A stretch of 64,000 nucleotides of DNA, from positions 64,033,253 to 64,097,252 of the forward strand of contig CM065297.1 in NCBI GenBank assembly GCA_032871835.1. The letters run 5' to 3'. The first letter of the stretch is position 1, and the number at the start of each line of letters is the position of its first letter. The notes under the pieces are model-generated. The model saw nothing but the letters and a program-made list of their open reading frames with translations, ran no database searches and was not told where the DNA came from. Origin of the DNA: Dipteronia dyeriana (taxonomy: Eukaryota > Streptophyta > Magnoliopsida > Sapindales > Sapindaceae). This document shows, in pieces, positions 22,901 to 33,436 of this stretch. Made by a program: the position numbers and the translations under genes.

Positions 22901-25900
22901 TGTTAGGATTATGCTCAACAGCAAGAGTGTAATGATGTTTTTGACAATAGTTTTCATATTAATAAAGTGATTTATAGTTTAACAAATCTTATAGCATTTA
23001 TAGTTTAATTATTATAATTGTCGAGAGTAAATAGTCATAAGGTCAAAAGACTATGAGAAAAAAAGAATTGTTCATGCATCTGGATATGTATGAGGTAGAC
23101 AAAATTCTTTAGTTAGTCTTGAACAATATTCACAACTTAAGATAAAGGTTGGGCGCCTTTATCTTGTCAAAGTTGTAGATTCTTTTGCTAGCATTTGAGT
23201 GGGATCAAATGTGTTATGATGAGTCTAAAATCATCAAAGTGTGGTGTCTTTGGGCAAAATAATCTAGTGCACTAGGTGCATTGAATAGGATCACAGTGAA
23301 TTACTTTATCCAAAACCGTCAAGGGATAAAAGTTTTCATTAGAAGACAATCAGAGAGTCTATCTCAATCCCGAGATAAATGATGGACTTATGGTTTCAAG
23401 TGTTATCATTTGAGCTATCAATAAGTACGATTATATAGCATAGACTATCCTCGATAGTTTGGTGGTATTTATTAGTTAAACAATAGAGGACTTCATTTAT
23501 AGTTATGGACATCGTGGCTCCATTTATTAAGTGAGAGTTTAATATCATCATATTGATGTTGTTATATGTATATCTTATTGAATGTACACGTCACTGACAG
23601 GTAAGACGATCTCTTAAAATGATTGCCAAATGGGCAACCGAGCTGGAAATTAGAAGACACCATCCAAGACATCACTAAAGAATAAGAACCCGAGTAAGTC
23701 TGAACACGAGTACTTGGCACATTATGGTCTACTCGGGACAGCATAAGAAAATCGAGTAAAGAAGTTCAACATATGATTCACATACGTGGGTAAGCCCGAG
23801 AATCATACTCCAATATGCAAAACTTTCGTGTCAAAAAGAGTTTCTAGAAGGATAAAACACCAAACAGGAAACAAATCCCAAATCAAACAACAAATCTACT
23901 ATTCTAAGAAGACTACACGCCATTAAGGAAATAAGTCTTAAATAGACTAATCCACTAGAATCCCGTTAAAATTCAAACTTGATCTTCATAAGGTCTCCAA
24001 AATTGAAAAGAAGATAAAGATGATTTCAACAAGCAACCAATCTTAATCAAAATACAATTCCTTTTCCTTACTTATACAACAAGGATTAGGGTTCTATGTA
24101 CATATAAATAGGCCCATAATCTCATTGTAAAAGAGAAGAATATAGAGAGAACGATATAGACAGGCGCAAGAGAGAGGCAAGAGAGATCGAGTGGTGTAAT
24201 CAATTATTCTATAGTGGATTTGGCTCGGTTGTGCATTCAACCACCCGTGGATGTTTCTCCGATCATCGGAGTTTTACCACGTAAACTCGTGTCATCGTAA
24301 CTTCTATTGCATTCTCTTTCTCTTTCTCTTTTTCTTTTGATAGGTAATATCCAAACCCAACGTTGTTGACTTTCTCCTCCATCGAGAAATTGACGTCAAC
24401 AGATGTTTTGAGGTATTGGATATTAAATCTTAACGTTAAGTTTTCAATAGTGTTTATTGAAATATGGCTTCTGGACAAGTCAAAATATCCAAGTTCAAAA
24501 TATTGTCATATGAGTAAATATGGTAACTTGGAGAGCTATAGGCGGTCTATGAGCTCTTGGCGATTACTGGTATTCTTCACGAGGATAAAATTTTTCCATT
24601 AAGATTTTCTAGGGAATGAATGAGCAATATTAATATATTCTATCTTTACTTAAGAGTTCAATTTTAGTTCTTTAGTGAAATGAACTAAAATTAATAGATC
24701 GGACCTAAATGAATCATTTGTTGATTGTGATTGGGTTGTGTCTATTGGAGCTTAAATTTAGATAGCCAGCCAAGATCCCCAATCCATAAGAACTTGCATG
24801 GATCACCTGATATATTCTACCGGACCAATTTATGGGTCCATTTAGAATTGTATTGATGCATGTGGACTTGTTTCATTTTGTAAGAATGGGTAGTTCACGT
24901 GTGGACTTTTTATTTAGGTCCAATGGATTTAATAAAATAATAATAATAATATATATGCCCATGTGTGGTCTTGGGCAGCAAGGCTAAATATATTAGCTTA
25001 ATATATTGTTTTTTACTTTATTCTTTAATTATATGGAAATTAATTAATTAGTTGTTTAATTAAAAGTAAAAATCTTTTTCCTAATATGAGTAGGTCTCCT
25101 ATTGTCTTATTATTGATGGTAATATGATAAGTATAAAATACAATATTTGATAAGTAGATAAATAATATGAATTTATTTTATCTAGTGAAATTAGGAAGTA
25201 TTTGATTGCTATTAAAACTCTAATTAACAATTGGTCAAATTAGGAAGTTTTAATTTAGTCACAATTTAATTATATCCAATAATTGGTTATTGAATCAATA
25301 CACTATTTGAGTTGGATTAGGAGTCTTGGTGTAGAAAAGAATTATTTTTGGAAAATGATTTTTGATCACCAAGTAAATTCACCTAAGGATAGGATTCTTG
25401 CCCACCAAGTAAATCCTTCTTAGGAGAGGGTTAGGTCTCCTAAACTAAATACATTAAGAGTCTTGGTGTATAAAAGAAATCCTCTTTTTAAGAGGATTGA
25501 ATCCAAATTTTGATAGGAATCTTGGTGAAGTATAAATTCTCTTTCTAGGAGGATTTTCGGCCACCTATATATACTCCTATATATAATTTCGACCAACCCT
25601 AACTTTTGGTGTAAGAAGTTGTTTTTTATTTATTTTTTTATTCTTATAAAAAAAACTTCGTCCAACTCATTGTGTGAAGAATTCGGCCAAGCATAGAGAA
25701 AAGAGGGAACATTTTTGTTTTCGATAGTACACTAGTATCCTTTGCATCAAAAGGGTTTTGTTTACAACATTAAATCAAGGTTCAGAGTTTCAATCAAATT
25801 GATTGATAATTCACAAGTGACTGGACGTTCTTGGTTTTTCTCTTGAAGAATTATTGTGACTAACAAAGAAGAAGATTTTGTTTGTTTTCATCCTCAGGTA

Positions 25901-26133
25901 TACAATTTAAAGAAAGGGAGCCCACACTCCAAGGTGATTCACGTCCGTGATTGGATTGGAAGATCTTGCAGATTTAATTCGACGCTAGTTCAATCGTTAC
26001 TAAAAAAAAGGTACGACATTTTTAATATACATCAATTAATCTAGGGTTAATGTTCTTTCTTGTAAATGGAAAAAAAAAAAAAAATAGACCAAACCCTAAT
26101 TTTCACTCTTCCGTTGTGCGATTTTTCCGTTCA
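22901..26133 (+). mobile_element. Solo LTR, family T, copy b, with nested solo LTR
   Basis: Starts TGTTAGGATTATGC and ends near TTTTTCCGTTCA. Both 5-bp flanks read caagt (22896-22900, 26134-26138). The body is the reverse complement of copies c and d. It carries an 842-bp insertion (23560-24401); without it, about 2.39 kb. No coding region. Confidence 0.82.
23560..24401 (+). mobile_element. Solo LTR of 842 bp nested in copy b
   Basis: Starts TGTTATATGTATATC and ends GACGTCAACA. Both flanks read gatgt (23555-23559, 24402-24406), and the surrounding LTR is collinear with copy c across the join. A TATA-like CATATAAATA at 24101-24110 precedes a short leader and a CCGTGGA...CCACGTAAA segment, the usual layout of a copia LTR. 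Confidence 0.9.
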
Positions 26134-26489
26134 CAAGTATTCAATTTCATAAAATTGTCAACTTTAGAACTAATGCATGTGCATACATGAATAAGTGTGT
26201 ATGTGTTATATCAAATTTTACACAACGATGTAGGGATACATATAAATGCTATGTGTGTGTGTGTGTGTGAGTAGGCCTTGTAAGAAGAAAGAGGTCTGAA
26301 TATACCTTTAGCTAAGCAATGAAGCTTTGTTCCTCTTGCAGCCATCACTTTGCTTAAATTGTTGTCCAATCTTCCTTGAAGCTTGATGATCCATAAATCC
26401 TGGACAAATAATCAATACAAAGTAAATATTATTTTGATATAGAGTTATGTTAACACAAGACTCAAAACCTAGAAACATGTATATTATAC

Positions 26490-26604
26490 CTTGGCTAGGA
26501 ATGGATCCACCTCCGAAAGAGAATTACGATTCTGATAGAGGATTCTCTTCACTATGGTGTTGTCGTCTTCTTGCTTGTGGACTATATGTAGCTCCACTAA
26601 AAAA
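26490..26604 (-). pseudogene. Locus A exon 4
   Basis: Encodes FLVELHIVHKQEDDNT and ILYQNRNSLSEVDPFLAK between AG acceptor and GT donor. The E-L-H core carries the third zinc ligand, and the frame is open. The M1 LTR begins about 20 bases downstream, in the following intron. Confidence 0.88.
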
Positions 26605-26926
26605 CTAATATTTCTAGCAATGAAATATTAATTTTTATTGATAGAAACAAATCAATTTCTAAAATATAGGTGTATCTTAGATTCACATCGTATCAGGTGA
26701 CATAAGAATAAAGCGTACTAGAGGTTGAGGGAGGGAGTTTCAAAATTTTTATAAAACTAGTTTATGACGTCATGAAAATAGCTTTATATTTTAAAAGTAT
26801 TTTATTTTAACCCCTAATTTTTTTTCTGATTCTGTCACTAATCGTGACATCAAATGTGCTGATGCACACCCTAAAAATTGAATCCTCAAATATAATGTTG
26901 GAGAGAGTAAGGGAAAACATATATAC

Positions 26927-27033
26927 CTATGTCCTTCAATGAGATGCTTTGAAGGAGAATGCCAATGCAACTCTTTGAAGGTGTATTTCTTACCATTTAT
27001 CTCCATCCCTCCAATATCTCCATTATATTGTAG
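26927..27033 (-). pseudogene. Locus A exon 3
   Basis: Encodes LQYNGDIGGMEINGKKYTF, then KELHWHSPSKHLIEGH. HWH gives two zinc ligands; the glutamate of SPSEH, part of the proton network in this family, is lysine here. It is 107 nt long with consensus splice sites (TTTGTAG/, AG/GTATAT). Confidence 0.9.
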
Positions 27034-27171
27034 CTACAAATGCAACACACACACAAAGTTGATCACCTTGATTTTTTAATTCAACCCTAAAAGAAAAAAC
27101 AAGGAAGATCAAGAAGAAGAAAAGGAATCAAACAAGTTTAAAACCAACAAATAAACCCCATTATTGTAAAC

Positions 27172-27374
27172 CAAATTATTGAGTGCAGCATTAGCAACAA
27201 CATCGTACTGCTTGGACTTGAGTGTCATTTTTTGGTTGAGGACTGTGTTATTCTATATAATGTTGATATGAGATTGATTTTTCCATGATGAACATAAAGT
27301 GTATTATGGTTTCAACATCACCCAGTTGCTAGGGCCAGTTGCTCCATTGTAGCTGAAATCAACTGAGTCTAACC
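27172..27374 (-). pseudogene. Locus A exon 2
   Basis: Encodes SVDFSYNGATGPSNW and the LCSSWKNQSHINI region that matches the family's GPxNWG and C-x-x-G-x-x-QSPI motifs. A stop (27304-27306) replaces a glutamate codon in the KPEYALC motif. The acceptor reads CAAGG where a locus B unit has CAGGG, which would shift the frame by one. Confidence 0.8.
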
Positions 27375-27514
27375 TTGAACAAACAGAATTTTATTCATAT
27401 ATGATATATACATTAGTAAACACAGTACATAACTCTTGTTAACATCGTTTAGGTAGAATTCTAGTGGTCTAGATCGAAAATAAGCAAAAACTATAAAAAA
27501 AAAATGATATGTAC

Positions 27515-27593
27515 AATCATTATCGATGATAGCCAAAGCCAATCCGAGGAACAAGGAAATGGAAATAACGGAGAGCGGGATTTTAGTGATCAT
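27515..27593 (-). pseudogene. Locus A exon 1 (signal peptide)
   Basis: ATG at 27593, then MITKIPLSVISISLFLGLAL, a hydrophobic secretory-type leader ending in ALA. Donor GTACAT. The locus B counterpart is 54510-54585. Confidence 0.85.
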
Positions 27594-27650
27594 TTTTGGC
27601 TCCCAATTTCCTCAACTACAGTATGGAGTTTGCCTTTTAATTTAAAGTCA

Positions 27651-27660
27651 ATTTATATAG
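27651..27660 (-). promoter_or_regulatory. Locus A TATA box
   Basis: Minus strand CTATATAAAT about 60 bases upstream of the exon 1 ATG, in AT-rich DNA. The spacing suits a short 5' UTR. The region upstream (27740-27950) resembles 54640-54960 upstream of locus B. Confidence 0.6.
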
Positions 27661-28236
27661 AGAATGCCGGTATGTACAAAAAAATTGCCAAAATTATGTC
27701 ATGTGAGTTGTCAACATCTTGTAAATATCACACAATTATGTGGTGAGGGATATGATATTGATAGCTCACATGCTAGAGTAGTACAATACAACCTTAAAAA
27801 ATTAACTCAAAATTCAATCCAAATGATGTGACAAATGAGTTGTCATCGCCAAACAAATCATGATGTGATGTGGTGAATAATATGGCAATGAAAAATCACT
27901 TGCCATATCATTTTGGTTGGTTTTTGACTAAATTTTGGGTTGATTAACATTAGTGCTATATATATGGGTGCCGATATTGCCACCCATAAATATGAAATGC
28001 ACACCCAAATTTTAGTAAAAAAATTAATTACAAAAATATCTCAATAGAAATTTACCAATAATGATAAATTTGTTTAGTTAAAACTAAACCAAATACTATT
28101 TACACTCATTAATTACACTCATAATTAACTGCATATATATTACTAAAAAAAATAATTATCAAATATAACCCTAAAATTTTGTTTTTAACCACAAAAATTT
28201 TTTTTTTGAAGTATTTGTAACTTTTTTAAAAATGAA

Positions 28237-28250
28237 CCATATGCAATAGT
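28237..28250. repeat. LINE target-site duplication, left copy
   Basis: ccatatgcaatagt, identical to 44130-44143 after the LINE poly-A; with the two preceding A's the match is 16 bases. Confidence 0.9.
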
Positions 28251-28386
28251 ATTGTCTTTCCCTTAGGGTTTGCTGACATTCTCTCTGACGCTCAATGAAT
28301 TTTGGCAAAAGTAGGGTAGGGATCCGGAGGGATCTATTTTCACTCATTACGAGTGTAGTTAGAGTTTTAGGGTTATACTACTGGAT

Positions 28387-28640
28387 ATGATGGATGTTGA
28401 TGAGGTAGTGTCGTTATATAAGGCTTTAATGTTGAAAGAGAATGATGGACCTGTGTTGCCGTTACATATAGGGTTGAAAGATGAAGGGGAGAAACGATTG
28501 TTGTTGTGATTGATTGGTAAGATCCTGTCTAATAAACTCGTTAATCGGGACACATTTATTAGTTTGATTCCAGAATTTGGCGTATTAAGAAACAGGTAGA
28601 GATTGAAGTGGTTGGTGAGAATAATTTTTCATTTTAGGGA
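28387..28640 (+). pseudogene. LINE ORF1 fragment (DUF4283-type)
   Basis: Starts MMDVDEVVSLYKALMLKEND, continues LPLHIGLKDEGEKRLLL and KILSNKLVNRDTFISLIP, then after a frameshift RIWRIKKQVEIEVVGENNF. This is the N-terminal DUF4283 pattern of plant L1 ORF1 proteins. Stops occur at LLL*LIGK and at the end. It breaks off at 28640. Confidence 0.75.
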
Positions 28641-29551
28641 ATTACAAGAAATGATCAAAAAAATTAATGAGTTATTGTTTTTATCCAAAACTTTATTTTT
28701 TATTATTGTTAACATCTTTAACCATGAACTTCCAAATATGCCCTCATTTTTGTTTTATGTGACCCAATTTTTCCCACCTAAATTTTTCACTTATCAGTGG
28801 CCTTCACCTCTAAATTTTTTGAAAACCAGATTTCTCACTCTCTCTCTCTCTGAGTATTCTCTGATTTTTTGGCTTCTTCTTTCTCAAACTGCATTCTCTC
28901 TCTCAAAATCGATTTGTTTCTTCTCTCTTAAATCGTGTTCTCTCTCAAATCGTGTTCTCTCTCTCAAAACCGATTTGCTTCCTCTGTCTCAAAACCGATT
29001 TGCTTCTTCTCTCTCTAAACCGAGTCTATAAATCAGCTTTGAAACTCATGGGTCTTCGTCTTTACAGGTAAATTGTGTCTCTCAACTGATTTCGGTCACC
29101 ACATTCTTGAAGGTAGATCTAGATCTGAAACCTAGCATTCAGCTCCGTCTTAAAGTAGTTGAAGGTATGTATCCCTTTCCTACTTGATTTTTACAAGAAT
29201 GAACAATTTTAGTTTGAAGAAAAAAAGGATGGTTTCGATTTTAAGTGAAACCCATGTAATGTCAATTTTTGTTCCCAGGTTACATGCCAAGCCATTTTAA
29301 TGTTACATGCCAGTTCAATTTAATGTCACATGTCAGTTTATTTCTAAGTATCATGTGGTTCTGTAGTTTCTATTTGGAGTGAAATCCAACTATTGTAAGT
29401 TTTTGTACCCAAGCTACATGGTAGTATCTTTTTAAAGTTACAAGCATATTTATATTTTGTACCCAAGTCACATGCTATGTTATTTTTGAAGTTACATGCC
29501 AGGTTATTTTGACGTTACATGCTAAGTTATTTTTGAAGTTACATGATTGGT
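28641..29551 (+). repeat. CT-rich leader-like segment, possibly Mutator-like element remnant
   Basis: 28837-29030 consists of CTCT-rich units with 'aaaccgatttgcttc' or 'aaatcgtgttctctc' repeated about six times. 29270-29550 repeats 'gttacatgcc' or 'gttacatgct' every 30-40 bases. No coding domain: the 142-codon frame is low-complexity. The left edge (GGGAATTACAAG) recalls Mutator-like terminal sequence, but no partner terminus is seen. Confidence 0.35.
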
Positions 29552-31343
29552 CACTTGTGAATTATCAATCTACTAGATTGAAACTCGTGTGAACCCGATT
29601 CGGTTTTGTACACAAAACCTTTTTTATGTAAAGGATACTAGTGTACCATCGAAAACAAAAACGTTCTCCTTTTTTTCTCTTCTTAGCCGAATTCACACCC
29701 TATATCTATGAGTTGATTGAATTTGGTCTAGAGTAAAAAACTAAAATTTTCTCTCTCAAAATTCTCTCTTGCTAAGCCAAATTATCTCTTAGAAAATCTT
29801 AGCTTGGCCGAAATTATCACTCTTAGAATACTTCTAGCCTGGCTGAATTTCACACTTAGAAATCCTTAGCTTAGCCGAAATTAAAAAGAAAAAATCTATG
29901 CTTGGCCGAAATTAATAGGAGTATAAATAGGCATACAAATCATTTCCTAAGAAGGATTTACTTTGTGGGCAAGAATCCTATCCTTATGTGGATTTACTTG
30001 GTGACTAAGAATCATTTTCCAAAAAGATTTTTTTCCTACACTAAGACTCCTAATCAAACTCAAATAGTGTATTTGTGACCATATAAAAGATTTCCTAATT
30101 TAACTAGATAAATAATTCCTTTTATTTGTCTACTTATCAAATATAATCTTTAATATAAATTATGCTACCAACAATAGTATAATATTAGGAGACCTTCTCC
30201 GACTAGAAAAAGATTTTGACTTTTAATTATATAATTAATTAATCAATAAATTAATTAATTTCTATTTAATTAAATAATAAAATAAAAACAATATAATTAA
30301 GTTAAAATATTTAGCCTTGGCCATTATATTTTTTTTTTCTATATTAATATTTCCATTGAACCTTAATAAAAAGTCCACATGTGAACTATACCCTTTCTTA
30401 CAAAAAGAAACAAGTCCACATGCCTTTATACAATTCTAAATGGACCCATAAATTGGTTCGGTAGAATATATCAAGTGATCCACACAAGTTCGTGTGGATT
30501 GGGGATCTTGGCGGGCAATCTAAATTTAAGCTCATATAGACACAACCCAATCACAATCAAGAAATGATTCACTTAGGTCCGATCTATTAATTTTAGTTCA
30601 TTCCACTAAAGAACTTAAATTGAACCCTTAAATAAAGATAGAATAAGTTAATATTGCTCATTCATACACTAGGCAATATTAATGGATAAAGTGTATCCTC
30701 GTGAAGAATACCCCAGTAATCTCCAAGAGCTCATAGACCGCCTATAGCTCTCCAAGTTTCCTTATTTACTCATATGACCACATTTTGAACTTTGATATTT
30801 TGGTTTGTCCAGAAGCCATGTTTCAATAGACATATTGAAATTTTAACGTTAAGATTTAATATCCAATACCTCAAAACATCCATATGATGATATTCTACTC
30901 TCATTTAATCAATGGAGCCACGGTGTCCATATCTATAAATGAAGTCCTCTATCTATTAACAAATGAATACCACCAAACTATCGAGGATAGACTATGCTAT
31001 TAATTGTACTCATTTATAGCTCAAATGATAACACTTGCAACCATATATCCATCATTTATCTTAGGATTGAGATAGACTCTCTGATTGCCTTCTAGTGAAA
31101 ACTTTTATCTATTGACGGTTTTGGATAAAGTAATTCATTGTGATCCTATTCAATGCACCTAGTGCACTAGATTCTTTTGATGAAAGACACCTCACTTTGA
31201 AGATTTTAGACTCATCATAACACATTTGATTCCTCTCAAATGCTAGCAAAAGAATCTACAACTTTAACAAGATAAAGACGCACAACCTTTATCTTAAGTT
31301 GTGAATATTATTCAAGACTAAATAAAGAATTGTGTCAACCTTA
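29552..31343 (-). mobile_element. LTR, family T, copy c (truncated)
   Basis: Reverse complement of copy b; collinear with copy d from 'cttgtgaattatcaatc' to 'gaattgtgtcaacctta', where a copia LTR begins. Both termini are missing: the left is cut at about 29552, the right by the copia insertion at 31344. No coding capacity. Confidence 0.75.
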
Positions 31344-31977
31344 TGTTGGGTTATGTGAAGTCAGAAATAGGTGAAGAAAACAATTCTGCCAGGTGGCGCG
31401 GTGGCTACCGTGGCGGAGGCAGTGACCCAGACCACGGCACACACAATGAAGAATCGCAGAGGATACATGCTCTGCGTACAGCGACGCAGACAAGGTGCAC
31501 ACACCGCGGTCTGTGGAGAGGAGTTTCACAGATGTGTTACGCGTTGTGGACCGCGGCGCAGGCATGTGCCCACACAGCGGTCCAGACCGCGGTAGTGACA
31601 AGTTTTGCGAGAAATAGGAAATCCTGCGTGCACAAGTAATTGGAATAGGAAATAGATTCCAATTGGGATTTTGACTAACCCTAGTGCTCCCATATAAATA
31701 CCACCATTATTTGTACTTAATAATGTGAGAAGAATATAGCAGAAAAATAAGTGCGTAGTGTGTGAGAAAATTGCTAGAGAGAGCAATTGTAGAGAGACTG
31801 AAAGAGATACTGAGAGATTGTAATCAACTCTGAGATATAGTGGATTGAATGCGGTGCGCTCCGTGGACGTAGGAAAATTGCTGAACTACGTAAAATCTTT
31901 TTTGTGTCTTCTTTAATTATTGCTATCTATTTTATTTGTGTTTAGATTTGTGTGATTGCAATTTCATCTTCACAACA
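31344..31977 (+). repeat. Copia 5' LTR (634 bp)
   Basis: TGTTGGGTTATG...TCACAACA. The first half (31385-31625) is strikingly GC-rich with repeated ACCGCGG-like motifs; TATA box CATATAAATA at 31691-31700. The end is fixed by the primer-binding site. The overlapping short frames (both strands) are LTR shadows. Confidence 0.85.
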
Positions 31978-31992
31978 ATTGGTATCAGAGCT
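31978..31992 (+). promoter_or_regulatory. Copia primer-binding site
   Basis: ATTGGTATCAGAGCT, the initiator tRNA-Met complement, immediately after the LTR end CAACA. Confidence 0.9.
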
Positions 31993-32090
31993 CTAGGTGA
32001 GGGTATATTATTCATAAAAATCGAGGTTCTCTTGAGAAGGAAACGCACGAGATTGAGAAATTCAATGGTTTGAATTTCAGCTTATAGAAG

Positions 32091-32663
32091 ATGCAGATGG
32101 AAGATTATCTGTACCAGAAGGATCTGCATTGGCCGATAAAAGAGAGACCAAAGGATATGACCGATGAAGATTGGGAAAAGAAACGGAAACTTAAGAACAT
32201 GGATGATGATGACTTTGAACTCCTGGACAGAAAAATATTGGGAGCAATTCGTCTCAGTTTGACGAAGCAGGTCGCCTTCAACGTAAAAGATCAACAGACA
32301 GCTAAAGATCTAATGGATACCCTATCATACCTATACGAACAGCCTTCTGCGGTAGAGAAAGTCCATCTTGTCAACAAGTTATCAACCTTGAAGATAGCGG
32401 AGGATCAAAACTTTAAAGACTTTATGAACCAGTTCAATGAAGTAAATGACGGGTTATGTTCTTTATCTATAGGGTTTGATGAGGAGTTTATGGCGGCATT
32501 TCTACTCACCCAAATGCCAGAAAATTGGAAGACGACATGCCAATCGATTGAAAACTCGTTCGGGAAAGAAAAATTGAATCTTCAGCAGGTTATAAACATG
32601 ATAATGATGGAAGAGATCAGAATGCGTGAAAGGGATCAAGGGCATCTACATCTTCAGCATTGA
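32091..32663 (+). pseudogene. Copia gag
   Basis: 190-codon frame: MQMEDYLYQKDLHWPI, DRKILGAIRLSLTKQVAFNV, AKDLMDTLSYLYE, VHLVNKLSTLKIAEDQNFKD, TQMPENWKTTCQSIEN. This is the UBN2/gag pattern of copia. The natural start lies upstream (KFNGLNFSL then K): a TAG at 32083-32085 replaces the usual tryptophan of the FxLWK motif. Near 32640 a frameshift separates this frame from the arginine-rich linker and zinc knuckle. Confidence 0.85.
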
Positions 32664-32788
32664 GTTTGGAAAGTAGAGAAGGTAGAGGCAGAAATCGAAA
32701 CACAAGTCAACAGGGAAGAACAAAGTCTAGAGGTAAGTCCAAACCAAGAAATTAGGCTAACTATTCGGGAAACCAGCAACGAAGCAAA

Positions 32789-33332
32789 ATGGATGCTGAA
32801 TGCTGGAATTGTGGTAAGAAAGGCCATCTCTCGTATGAGTGTAGATCTGAAAAGAAAGATAAGGGCAAACGTAGTGCAAATTGTGTATCGGAGGAGTCAG
32901 ATGACTATCTTATCTGCTCGTTGGAAAGCAAGACGGAGTCCTGGGTCTTGGATTCGGGAGCGTCATTCCATGCCACACCTCATAGGGAATTACTCGAGAA
33001 CTACGTCTCCGGAAATATGGGTAAAGTGTATCTTGGTGACGATCAAGCATACGACATTACCGGGAAGGGAGATGTGAAGATTCAACTGCAAGGGTCAGTT
33101 TGGAAGCTCGACAATGTGAGGCATATACCGGACTTAAGGAAGAATTTGATCTACATTGGACAACTAGCGTCAGACAGTTTTGTGACGACTTTCACAGGTG
33201 ATAAGTGGAAGATTTTGAAAGGTGCAATGACAATCGCTCGAGGAAGTAAGAATGTGTCGCTCTACACAATCAAGGATGGGTGTGGTTCAGTCGTTATGGT
33301 GGAAAGCAAAGACGATTCGAACTTATGGCATT
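32789..33332 (+). pseudogene. Copia gag zinc knuckle plus protease
   Basis: 181-codon frame: CCHC knuckle CWNCGKKGHLSYEC (residues 5-18), aspartic protease site WVLDSGASFHAT (D-S-G catalytic triplet, residues 52-63), KNLIYIGQLAS, and SLYTIKDG, ending SNLWH where a TAG replaces a glutamine. After the stop the frame continues RFGHIIFQGLKCLRSKGKLP to VDFFESCILG (gag-pre-integrase). Protease cleaves the polyprotein. Confidence 0.85.
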
Positions 33333-33436
33333 AGAGATTTGGGCACATAATTTTTCAAGGGTTGAAGTGTCTGCGTTCAAAAGGTAAGTTGCCAAATTTA
33401 AAATATGTTGAGGTTGATTTCTTTGAGAGCTGCATT

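Larger units (their letters stand above)
8509..26470 (-). mobile_element. M1: copia-type LTR retrotransposon, pol-less, with nested insertions
   Basis: Minus-strand element in intron 4 of CA locus A. 5' LTR: 20755-26470, minus a nested 3.2-kb insertion. Primer-binding site 20741-20754; internal region 15061-20740; polypurine tract 15061-15072; 3' LTR 14241-15060 plus 8509-8555, split by M2. The 3' LTR ends early: the part equivalent to about 20755-22440 is gone and the element abuts alpha-CA exon 5 at 8508. Gag-like ORFs are present, but I see no integrase, RT or RNase H, so it is defective or non-autonomous. Without its missing far end no target duplication can be tested. Confidence 0.8.
20755..26470 (-). 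repeat. M1 5' LTR (about 2.48 kb, interrupted by copy b)
   Basis: Minus strand: opens near 26470 (CTAGGTTTTGAGTCTTG, first bases degenerate), is interrupted at 22901-26133, and ends TGTATTTTCA at 20755. Contains decayed 42-43-bp repeats (21330-21550) and, near its end, the CCTAGAGGG/GAATAGG motif (plus strand, 20799-20815) shared by M2 and the LTR at 62911. Confidence 0.8.
8204..27593 (-). pseudogene. Alpha-carbonic anhydrase locus A (split by nested retroelements)
   Basis: Alpha-CAs are zinc enzymes interconverting CO2 and bicarbonate, secreted or organellar in plants. Six exons are visible: 1 (27515-27593, hydrophobic signal peptide), 2 (27172-27374), 3 (26927-27033), 4 (26490-26604), end of 5 (8425-8508) and 6 (8204-8332). 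Exon 3 encodes YTFKELHWHSPSKH, with the HWH zinc-ligand pair. Exon 4 encodes VELHIVHK with the third zinc histidine. Exon 5 encodes YRYLGSFTTPAYKE. Lesions: stop codon TAA at 27304-27306, acceptor AG of exon 2 shifted by a G-to-A change (CAAGG where a paralogous unit has CAGGG), E-to-K in the conserved SPSEH motif, the first part of exon 5 missing, and about 18 kb of retroelements in intron 4. The 3' exons retain open frames. A pseudogene now, though the lesions look recent. Confidence 0.88.

Noticed and set aside
28603..29031. 142-codon plus-strand frame
   Set aside because: Covers the CT-rich repeats; serine/leucine-rich text is a product of the repeat, not a protein family.
31341..31786. 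Several overlapping frames on both strands
   Set aside because: All fall in the GC-rich half of a copia LTR, where few stop codons occur by chance.
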